A DNA stretch of 64,000 bases, from NCBI GenBank assembly GCA_026686845.1, contig JAIVEN010000012.1, forward strand, positions 15,564,501 through 15,628,500, in the 5' to 3' direction. The notes under the pieces were generated by a model that made no database searches, was not told where the DNA came from, and saw only the letters and a list, made by a program, of their open reading frames with translations. Shown one piece after another: positions 36,757 through 46,541 of this stretch. Source of the stretch: Adenanthera pavonina. Lineage: Eukaryota > Streptophyta > Magnoliopsida > Fabales > Fabaceae. Numbering within the stretch: position 1 is the first letter of the stretch; every line of letters begins with the position of its first letter. A program made the translations under genes and the position numbers.

Positions 36757-37731
36757 GTACATTTCTGTATCAATCTATTTTAGAATTTTTGACATTGATT
36801 TAATTCTAACTTTAGCATCGGAGTAATTTTAATGAAAGTTACAGGTGCTCCTCATGAGTTTAAATGACAATAGATCTGAAAAATAGAGCAAATCAGAATG
36901 GAACAAGTCAAAAGGTGAAAGAGACAGCAAGAAATCTAAGTTCTAGATCCATTCTGTAAGTTTTTAAAGTTGAAATTCGCATTTTAATTATGTGTTATAT
37001 GAATTTCCTTGATAAATTGAGTTTTTGAACAATTCAGCATGGTCAGCATTCTAATTTAGATGCCCATCAAATGAACTTCAGCTTGGTTTACATTGTAACA
37101 GTTCTCGGTGGTCCCTCAAAATTTGTCTGTTAGTCTTTGAAAGTTCAAATTTTCATAAATAAAAGTTTCAATGTTATCTTTGTCCAACATGATGATTATA
37201 CAAATGTCTATTTCTTAACATACACATGTTGGAAAACCTTTACAAAGTGTAGAAATTCAAATTTCTTATTCAAAAATTCGTCTATTGAAACGTGCTCACA
37301 ATGTTGAATCTCTGAAGATAATTCATCTATTGTTTGTTGTATTGATTATTGCTTGATGCCTGTTCTTCAAAATTTGAACTTTCTTGGAACAAAGTTCGTC
37401 CGTTCTTCTTGTGCTGCTTGGACCAAGCCTCTGTCAGATGAACTTTTAGAAGAAAATTCATCTGTCAGTAAGTCTTACTGAATGATTTAACTTTTAACTG
37501 CTCGAAGTTTAAACTTTGACCCCTCAAAATTTATCTATCCTACGGTTATACACGTTAAAACCAACAGTTTTTCTCTGAACAGACGCAACCCTATTCACCT
37601 CTTCTCCGAGTCTGTTCAAATTCTCTCTTCAATGCTCTCTAATTCTGACCGTAAATCTTTATTTCCCAACGTTTAAACTCCTTTTTGCATCCTATAAACT
37701 CATTCTCAGCTTCATTCTGAAACATTCATCC
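36757..37731 (+). other. pol to env-like spacer with inverted LTR-type modules
   Basis: Noncoding spacer. Between about 37060 and 37540 it contains motifs such as AAATTTGTCTGTTAG, AAATTCGTCTATTG and AAAGTTCGTCCGTTC. These are the reverse complement of the ACAGACGAATTT modules in the LTR U3. A TATAAACTC-type stretch precedes the env-like ATG. No frame is supported here. Confidence 0.6.
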
Positions 37732-39948
37732 ATGAGAATGACAAGAGTAAAGAATCCAGAAGTTGGAAAGGGAGAGGCATGACCAAAGAGAATGGTTAAA
37801 TCCCAATATGCCTCAAAGGAGGGTGAAAAACCGAAGAGAAAAGCCGAATCAAGCAAGGCAACTCCCTCCAAACGATAAAAATCAACTCTAAAGGTTGAAT
37901 CAAAGAAAACTAGACCTTCTTCACCAAAGAAAATAGAGCCTTTGGTTCCTGTTCCTGTTGCTACTGCTGTTGCTTCCACCTCCTCCAATACTGAGTCAGG
38001 AGAATATGAGCTAACCACATTGCCATTGTGGAGCAATGCTCACATGTAGGAGGAATACACAACCAAGTTTGTGAGCAAAAGGGTAATCAAGCCTCATTGT
38101 GTCAATATGGAGGAATTTTTATTCTCCAACAACTTTGATGCCGAGCTTTGGATGCTAAGATATAAGAATATGTTAGAGATACTAAAGATGTATGATGATG
38201 AAGTGGTTAAGATATGGTATGCCTCCCTGAAGTACAACAGCAAGAAGAAGAAGTGGGAGGTCAATCTGAGATCAAGAACCATCTGGCTCACAGATAAAAC
38301 TTTTAATGAGGTATTAGAAATTCTAGGGAAAGATGACCTTAAGATTGACATCACTGCTTCTAGATATATGGATGAGGTAGAGACTGCTGATAAAGAAGGT
38401 GGCCCCTTTCTAAACTACAAGAAGAGCACAATCCTGAACACTTTGTCCAGAAGAAAGGAGAATAGGCCAACCGTAAGCTTGCTAAAGCCCACTGACCTCA
38501 GTACTCAAGTGAGAATCCTACACTACATAGTGTCTAAGGTTATCTTGAACAAAGGAGGTAGCTTCTACCTGATCATAAGGGCAGAGGCACATGTAATGGC
38601 AGTAATCATACGTGGGAAGCCTATAAACATGGGACATATCATTCTCTAACGCATGATCAAGGTTAGGGATCAAAGGAAAGACTTTACACTTCCTTATGCA
38701 GCAATCATCTCTCGGATCCTTCAATATGCTAGAATTCAGCATCTTGAGAAAGGGAAGGGAAAATCTACTAAGATCTTCAAAGAATAAGAGCTGCAAAGGA
38801 TGGGGATAGATAAGAAAGATGGAAGATGGATTGGAAAGGGAGCTGAAAAATATGAAGATTGCTTCTTTGATGATAATGTATCCCTGCAGCAAGAAGGTAC
38901 CTTTGAGACTCCTGCAAGACCTACACCTCAACCTTCTTAGCCTGTCCCATCTCCATCTCTGCCTACACACATTCTATCTACTCCCTCCTCTCGTGCCAAG
39001 CCAACCAAGATCACTGAGTTGTATGAAAGTTTGTCTACACTCATACTCAGCATCAGGGATGAGCAAAATGCCAAGTTTGCTCACCTGCAAGATCAAATCC
39101 ACCAGTTGGCAAAAAACATGAAGGTAGTAGCTGATGCATATAAAGATATTTGGAATGTCATTCCTGCCATATCAGCTCCACCTCAGCCAAGATTCTCTGA
39201 GCCTGTTATGTCTCCAACTCCTGACCCTCCAAGCCCATTTGAGCTAGCCTCTCCTGTTCCTGATGTTACTGCACGTGACACTAAGATTGCTGGCACATTA
39301 AGCACACCACAGGCCTTCAGCAATGAGGCAAGTCCTGGTCCTCCTTTAGACTATGGCATAGAGGAAGAAGGTCCTTAGGAAACAAGTTTTCATGAGCCTA
39401 TTCCAGTAGATGCTCAAGAGTCAATCCTATCCCAGCAAGAATTTGAGCAAGTAGAAATATTAGTGGCAACCATCTCCACTTCACCATTCATGCAGGCTAC
39501 CCTAAATGAAGAAATGAGCATTGTACCTTTTGTTGATTTGGACGCCATTGCACACAATGCTCTCTTGTAAGCTCAGAGAAGAAGGCTTGAAGAAATGTTT
39601 CCTCCTCCTGCTCCCTCACCTGTTACACATTATGGTTTCTCGGAGGAAAGAAGGACACAATTGGCAGTTACAAGGCAAGAAATTTCTGAACTTCTTGAGA
39701 TTTCTGATGATGAAGACGAGGACACAAGTTCTGAAGTTTCTGGGTCCTTGCCAAAGCTCAATCCAAAAATGCCATTTGTCCTTGTGCCTCTTCAAGCTAT
39801 TCCAGTGTCTCATATTCCTCTTCCTGCTAATTTTGTCTACCTTCCCGATGATGCCAAAAAAGGGGAGAAGAGTGAGCAAACTGGAAAATCTGCTGCAGAG
39901 CCTTCTAGAAAAACTTACAGCAAGAAGACCAAGTCAAAAAAAAAGTGA
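37732..39948 (+). pseudogene. SIRE-type env-like second frame, eight stops
   Basis: From an ATG at 37732 one frame of 739 codons extends to 39948 with no frameshift. It is interrupted by stops at 37780, 37876, 38047, 38647, 38785, 38938, 39376 and 39568. The N-terminal 100 codons are basic and K/P/S-rich. The middle (about 38071-38760) is a globular region with similarity to the plant transposon-encoded domain found after pol in SIRE/Maximus elements. A putative coiled coil follows near 39007-39150 (ITELYESLSTLILSIRDEQN and on). The tail is rich in proline, acidic residues and finally lysine. No convincing signal peptide or membrane anchor is seen. The name env-like reflects position only; function in this lineage is unknown. 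Confidence 0.75.
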
Positions 39949-39976
39949 TTAGAACTTATGCTTAGGTCTTCTTGTA

Positions 39977-40366
39977 GTGCTATATTTCTGTGTTTGTGTA
40001 TTGTGTTTCTGTATTCTGTATTGTATCTCTGAATTCTGTAATGTTTTGCATTGTTGTTTCTTGACAATTTATGAAATGAAAGAATTCCTTGGTTGCAATG
40101 AACTGTTCTTGTTGGACTTTAAATGAGTTAATAAATCTCTTTACTTGATATACTATACATGATATCCTTTGGTGCTATATTTCTGTGTTTGTGTATTGTG
40201 TTTCTATATTCTGTATTGTATCTCTGAATTATGTAATGTTTTGCATTGTTGTTTCTTTACAATTTATGAAATGAAAGAATTCCTTGGTTGCAATGAACTG
40301 TTCTTGTTCGACTTTGAATGAGTTAATAAATCTCTTTACTTGATATACTATATATGATATCCTTTG
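39977..40366 (+). repeat. 195-bp tandem duplication before the PPT
   Basis: Two direct units, 39977-40171 and 40172-40366, both starting GTGCTATATTTCTGTGTTTG and ending GATATCCTTTG. They differ at a handful of sites by eye. The duplication lies downstream of the env-like frame. Confidence 0.9.
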
Positions 40367-40448
40367 GATTATAATGCATATGTTGAGGGGGAGCTTGTTA
40401 AAGCAAACCCAAGTACTAATCCAGTTTGTAAGTTGTTTTGTCATCATC

Positions 40449-40462
40449 AAAAAGGGGGAGAA
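40449..40462 (+). other. Polypurine tract
   Basis: AAAAAGGGGGAGAA directly precedes the TG of the 3' LTR and would prime plus-strand synthesis. A second purine block, TTGAGGGGGAGCTT near 40382-40395, lies about 60 bp upstream; this arrangement is familiar from SIRE-type elements. Confidence 0.88.
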
Positions 40463-42125
40463 TGTTGAATCAAGTGTTTTGATGATTCCAAACCAACCTT
40501 CAAGAGCTTGGAATAAATATATCAAAGGTGCACAAAAGGTTTTAAGTAAAGGAATTCTGGAGAAATCAGTGCAAGAATAGATGTAGAATGTTTAGTAATG
40601 TTTTAATTTGAGTAAAAGACTTTGATTTGGTGAAAAGATGTTTTAAAAACCTTGATTCTATGTTAATTCATGGAATATTTGAAAAACACCCGCCAACAGA
40701 TGAAGTTTGAAAGGTTTATACTGATCTGCTGTTTTGAAAATTCGAACTTTGGATTTGAAAATTTGAATTTCGTATTGAAAATGAACAAATCTAAAAAGAG
40801 GCTTCTCTGATAGATGAATTTTGACTTGAAAAATTCGAATTTTGATACGTGTCTGAAAAGAGCTTTCTTTGACAGACAAACTTTGGCTTTTGAAAATTCG
40901 AATTTCAGATAAAATGCAACTTATGAAAATTGAAAAATTCATCTGAGAATATGTCAAAGTTCATCTAAAACCAAGTTTAGATGGGCTTCAAAATTGCTCA
41001 CTGACAGATGAACTTTGAACTTGAAAATTCGAATTTCAGAAATAAAGCTTATGAGTCTGTTGTGTTGATATATTGACATACGAATAACAATATTTAGAAA
41101 TTCAAACTTTAAAGTAAGTCTAAAAAGAGGTCTCTCTGATAGATGAACTTTGTCCTCTGAAAGTTCGAATTTTGAATTGATGAACTATTGTGCCTCATTG
41201 AACCAGCTTCTAACAGACGAATTTTGGGATTCCAAAATTAGAATTTCGAAGGCACTGTAGCAAATTGAAATTACTGTTCACACTTAACAGAACGACTTTA
41301 AACATAAAAATTCATATGTTCCAGCATAGAATCATTTTCTAAAGATGAAAATTCGAATTTTGCTTCATGACAGATGAACTTCGGGAGTTCAACGTTAAAG
41401 GCTGTAACTTTTGGTTTCTGTGAAATTTATCTGATGACTAACTGAAATTCAAACTTTGAGTGTCAGAAGCATTAAATGTGGTTGGTAAACGGATAGTTTC
41501 TCAAAGTAACCGTTAGGTAACATCTCTAACGTCTAGATCTTGTCTCTAACGTATATTTGGGGCAGAAATCTATAAATAGAACTTCATTTGAAGATGTGGG
41601 TAGCAATTTTAACTTTGTATATACTGAAACTCTGACAAATCATCTACTCAAAGTCTCTTACTCTCACATACTTCATTCTTTATGCTTTAACTTTCATATA
41701 TACTCTGATTAAGAGAGTTTATTCATTGTAAATAATCTTATCATTACCTGGAAGAAAGATTTTCTTGTGAGGGGATATCACAAGGGATTGGGGAAACACT
41801 TAGTGAGAGTGCAAAGAGAGAAAGAGTGAGCTCTAGAAATAGAGCATCAACTTTGTACTGAGGCATTTGTAAGAAGCCCACTGAATTCTTGCAGAATAGT
41901 GGAAAATCTCAAGTGGTGACTTGGGGACTGGACGTAGGTCAAGTTGAGAGACCAAACCAGGATAAATATCTGAGTTTTTCTCTTCCCTACTGCTACATTT
42001 ATAGTTTATTCATTTACACTCTGTTTTATCATCACACTTTGCTTTCTTCACTTTCTTGACGTTTTGCAGAAAAAGTTTTAATCTTCCCAATTCACCCCCC
42101 TCTTGGGAAGCCAGCTTATCTAACA
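40463..42125 (+). repeat. 3' LTR of the SIRE-like element
   Basis: 1663 bp, TGTTGAATC to TATCTAACA, collinear with the 5' LTR, with the TATA box at 41571-41578. Differences from the 5' LTR are mostly C/T and G/A, including loss of CG in several ACAGACGAA modules. Confidence 0.93.
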
Positions 42126-43790
42126 GCCCGAGCCCACCTTAAGCTAGGGCTCAGATGATTAAATTGAGGCACAGAGGGAGCTCAGGGAAAGGGAGCCGTG
42201 GGCTTAAAAAAGAGAGAGAACCACGAGCGTGAGAGAAAAAGAGAGGGAGACACAAGGGGAAGAGGGAATGAGGGTTCTGGGAAAAAGGAAGGGAGCCGCA
42301 AAATGGAAGGAAAGGAGCCGCGGACGAAGAGGGAGGGCCAAAGCAGGAGGGAGTGAAGAAACTAAAAGGAAAGAGCATCCAAGAGAGGGTGAAGAAGAAG
42401 AGGATCGGGAGACGGAGATAGGAAGAAAGGAACAGAGCCTTCACAGTAGGTTTGAAATATCTAACTCTGTATTATTTTTTTTAGAGCAGTTTCTAGTCTT
42501 TTATGATTGCAATCTATGGTTTTGGTGAGTTTGAGTAGAAATCTTGTTGATTATGGGCACAGGCTGTGATTTTGGTAAATCTATTGACTGTGCTCTATTC
42601 AGAAGTGACTATTACTGTGTTCTTTCATCCCTATTTTTTTTTTTGTTTGAAAGTGCCCTTCTTCATGCCTAAACAATGTTGGTGTTAAGCTATTTCTCAC
42701 TTGTTGGAAACGTAGCTTGGTTGATGTCTCGCTTGATATTGGTGTGTATTGAAAAATAATAAAGTTTGGACTAGCCTAGGGAGGAAAACACTGTAACGTA
42801 AAGCATTGAATTCCAAAAGGAAATCCCATAGATGTATGAGCACTTAATGAGTCTCATCCTCTTGTGAGTTGAAGAGTTTATCCTTGACTAAATGGAAGAA
42901 AGCAGCCCATATGTATCATTAAGATTTTTTTGGATAAGCCTCCAAGCTTTAGCTTTCAGGTACCAAAGTGATGTGCTCTAAACCACTCAAAAAAAAAAGG
43001 AACATTTTTTTCTTGCTAATCTATCGGTCATGAAAATGGATATGAAGAAGTTCCAATACTGTTAGGAGTGTGGGGATCCTCTTCGGGAAGTAAAGAAAGT
43101 TAAAAAAAAAAATTTCAAAATCATGAACAATGTCGTTGCAATGAGTGGACGTGGTTATAGCCCAAGACATATCCAGAATATTTGATAATGACCCCTTTAA
43201 CGTTCCTGTAGTCCTTGGGTGTGTATATTTTAAATCATTTTCTCTTTTTGTGACTTTATTTGCCTTTTGACTTAATATTACCATGTTACAAAATAAAATG
43301 AGAGAGAAAGCTTGAAGGTCGTACATATGACTGCCCATACGCAATATGTCCACAATCAACTAGTCTCAGTTTCATCTTTGTCTCATATTCTATGGATTCG
43401 TTTTAGTCATCCATGTGATCCAGTATATATTTGTACATATGTGTCATTTTGGGATCAATTATTGAATTCTAGCAATGTATTTTACTTAGGACTCCAAAAA
43501 GCTAGATTTTCTATATGTATATATGTACATTTTAGTGAAAATAAATGGTTTTTAAATTTACTCTTAAGATTTGCTATGAGGAACTAAATATCTGTGTGCC
43601 TATAGAGTGTCAGTGAGTTGTATCATGAGTGAGGAGTTACCATGGTATAAATGTGGACTAAATCTTAATTTTTAATATTTCGAAGTACCAATGATTTTTG
43701 TTTTATTAAAAGTAAAAATAAATGATTCAATGAAAGCCCCATATTTTACATTTCCATTTTATTATTTATTTATTTACTTTTGCCTTTATT
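42126..43790. other. Purine-rich block and noncoding DNA, likely LTR-element derived
   Basis: It starts GCCCGAGCCCACC right at the copia LTR end. At 42160-42440 one strand is dominated by GAGAGA/GGAAGG. The layout resembles the purine-rich leader at 60500-61200, including GAGCCC/GGGCTT phrases at its edge. Open frames here are products of base bias. I infer a retroelement leader fragment; no protein domain supports it. Confidence 0.4.
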
Positions 43791-43791
43791 C

Positions 43792-44425
43792 TCCGAGTAG
43801 TAACACCGTGGGCATTTAGGTACCAATCAGTAAGCTATGAGTAATAAAATCACCACAGATCCTGATTGGTTCTTTAAAAAAAAAGATAAAAAAAATAATA
43901 TAATAATAACAATAACAATAAAAATAAATAAATAAATAAATGATATATATATACATATATATATATATATAAGTCATACTTTCAAATTTCTGTTATCGTT
44001 TTTCTTTTTATAAAAATATGTTATCATCGTCGTATTTATTTTTATAATTTAATATAAAGTAACAAAAATGATTTACGTAAAATTTATTTTTTCCAATTGT
44101 ATCCCTTAAATCATTTACCTTTCTGCTCCGAGTGTTAACACCGTAGGTATTTAAATATTGATAAGCAATTTGTGAGTGATGAAGTTGCCACCTATGTTGA
44201 TTATTTCTCTTTCAAAATACATACAGTAGTCATATTTTAATAAATAAATGTGTTGAGAGGGTCTTATTTATTTCATAATAAAAAAAAGAGAGAAAAAATA
44301 ATTAGTTTTCTTTCAAACCTTTTTTATTCTTTACGCTTATTTGTCACGAGTAACACCGCCGTAAATATTTAGGTACCAATGAGCGGATTGTGAGTGATAA
44401 AGGCCACCGCATGAGTTAATTGATT
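43792..44425 (+). repeat. Three dispersed copies of a roughly 80-bp degenerate repeat
   Basis: Copies near 43792-43880, 44125-44205 and 44344-44425 each start CGAGT-(n)-TAACACCG. They then share TATTTAGGTACCAATnAGC and TGTGAGTGATAAAG-CACC. They are separated by AT-rich spacers of different length and by AAAT/AT simple repeats (43900-43970). A single CGAGTACTATTAACACCGCG occurs again at 62269-62290. Confidence 0.7.
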
Positions 44426-44449
44426 TTATTTTGTAAAAATAAAATTCCT

Positions 44450-45239
44450 TTCAAATTTTCCTTTTTAAATTAAAAATAAAATACTCAAAATCATTCATAA
44501 TCATATCTTTTAAATTGAGGTAAACATATATTCTTGTTTTAGAAATTGAGTTTTTTTTAAAAAAATGAAAATGAAAGATAAAAATTAGTGATAAGAGAAG
44601 ATAATCCAAATTAGTCTATCTTTTTCCAATTAAAACACACCAACCAATTTTGAAAACTGTTTTCTTTATGGAAAAATAAATTATTTTTTTACAAACTTCT
44701 CTTTTCGAAAAAATATATATAATGAAAAATATCAACCCAGTGACACGCATTTATAGCTCGAACTACATCGACTTTGATCCCTATTGCAGGGTACGTAGGC
44801 CTCAAACTTTAATTTTGGGTCAAGTCCACTTTTGTAAATAAATAACATTTTCCTCTTATTTTATTTTTCCCAACTTCCCATATTTTCATTCTTTATTTTC
44901 ATTTTTACATTTTTCTTATTTTTATATTTTTGCATGTGAATGGTTAAAGGGCAATCAAAATAATTTTTTTAAAAGTCATAAAAATTGCATGATCAACTTA
45001 AGGTAACCGTTCTCAGGAACGGGTGTTATGGAGTTGCCTAACACTTTCCTCACTCACAATTGTACTCCCGAACCTAACTCTAACTCATAGACCATCATTA
45101 TCCTTTTCTTTTTGGTTTTCCAAAATTTCCCTTAAAATTTTGGTGGCGACTCCTCCGAAATCGGCCCCCATTGTGTGGATTGATTTCTCTCTTTTCTTTC
45201 ATTCTCCGTACCATCCGCATCACATTTTCGAGTGTGACA
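44450..45239 (-). mobile_element. LTR-type fragment, reverse orientation
   Basis: On the minus strand, starting at 45239, the sequence reads TGTCACACTCGAAAATGTG and then GGAGTCGCCACCAAAATTTT, followed at 44850-44735 by GGACTTGACCC and GGGATCAAAGTC. The same order occurs on the plus strand at 62292-62870. Two inverted copies of one family are therefore present. The TGTCRCACYCG start resembles an LTR edge. Internal coding regions are absent. Confidence 0.6.
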
Positions 45240-46541
45240 CCCGCTCACCGCGATGCCGGTGCTTTCAACCAGGAAATATTTCAGATTCTGTAGCTCGCTC
45301 ACTGCAACGACCCTACTTCTCGCCATGGTGTGGAGCTCATTTCCTCAACTTTGATTCTTTCCTCTGTCCTGTCCCTCCAATTCTGCACACAATGCCAATT
45401 ATACTTGGTTAGCTAGGGGCTAGGTTAGGGACAATGTAATAAGGGTTGTTACAACTAGGCCTGTGTTAGTGCAAACCCACAGCCCAACCCAGCTTTAATT
45501 TGATCAGTTTAAGGTTGATTCCAAGATCTATGGGGTAAACCCAATTTTACATATATATATACTATTATATCTCACTATACAATACAAACCATACTGACAA
45601 TACAAACACCTAGTTACCTCAATTGTTGCTACCACACACACAAGGATTCCACAAGCTTTCTTGAATGCCAATCCCACGACTTGACTTCTCCGATCAACCA
45701 AATAACCTTCACAACATTATAATACCTCAATTAACACAATATACCACCTAACAAAAAACCACAATTTGACCATATAGGCCTAACTCAAGGTTCCAATCAC
45801 ATTTTCATACCTCAGTGAACCTCATATAACCATTTAAACCATAATCAATCTTGTATATTTTAGATCTTATACCTCATCAACCAGAAATCAACGTAGAGTA
45901 AGGCATAATTCATGCATACTCTTGCTAAACTCATACCCAAACAATATAGACACCAAATCATACCTCATTGATCCCTTTTCATCCATTTTAACCGATGGGA
46001 TTCAGCCAAAACCAAAGATCCCAATATATGCCCAAGAAATCCTAACTCAAAAACTAAAGAAAATGGAGAGGAGGAGTAGGGATCACTTACCAACTAAGAT
46101 TCAAGCTTCAAGAGGCTGAAAACTACTCCCAATAGCCAAAATCTTTGAACCCTAACACTACTTCTCCGTCGCTCCCTCTATTTCTTTCTTTTCTGTTCGT
46201 CTGAAATGATTCAGATTTAAACAAAATTATCCCCGCTCACCGCGATGCCGATGCTTTCAACAGGGAAATATTTCAGAATCTGTAGCTCTCTCGCTGCAAC
46301 GGCCTTACTTCTCGCCATGGCGTGGAACTTATTTCCTCCACTTTGATTCTTTCCTCCGTCCTAGCCCTCCAATTCTGCACGCAATGCCAATTACACTTGG
46401 TTAGCTAGGGGCTAGGTTAGGGACAATGTAATAAGGGTTGTTACAACTAGGCCTGTGTTAGTGCAAACCCACAGCCCAACCCAGCTTTAATTTGATCAGT
46501 TTAAGGTTGATTCCAAGATCTATGGGGTAAACCCAATTTTA
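45240..46541 (-). mobile_element. Reverse LTR fragment related to the 15-kb solo LTR, with a 311-bp direct duplication
   Basis: The reverse complement of 45900-46231 aligns with 15280-15600 of the solo LTR (GGGAGCGAC, TTAGGGTT, AGTTGGTAAG). The segment 46232-46541 is duplicated at 45240-45550, starting CCCGCTCACCGCGATGCC and ending CCCAATTTTAC, with about 15 differences by eye. The LTR edge (TTGTTACA on this strand) is at 45453 and 46445, so both copies contain about 95 bp of the sequence outside the LTR. Coding capacity is absent. Confidence 0.7.

Larger units (their letters stand above)
30780..42125 (+). mobile_element. Ty1/copia retrotransposon, SIRE/Maximus-like, 11.3 kb, complete but inactive
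   Basis: Order: 5' LTR (30780-32440), primer-binding site, gag-pol (32500-36756), spacer, env-like frame (37732-39948), tandem duplication, polypurine tract, 3' LTR (40463-42125). Integrase lies upstream of reverse transcriptase, which defines copia. Long LTRs, a long 3' region and an extra frame after pol match the SIRE/Maximus lineage first described in soybean. By eye the two LTRs differ at roughly 20 sites in their first 400 bp, mostly transitions, so the insertion is old. No 5-bp duplication is present: the left flank is CCTAC (LINE) and the right flank GCCCG (unrelated). The element is therefore not in its original, simple insertion context. Confidence 0.9.

Noticed and set aside
42151..42528. 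Ser/Phe/Pro-rich and Glu/Arg/Lys-rich frames on opposite strands
   Set aside because: Both come from one purine-rich tract, where stop codons are rare by composition.
43792..44425. CRISPR-like spaced repeats
   Set aside because: Only three degenerate copies with unequal, AT-rich spacers in a plant genome; no cas genes or short regular units.
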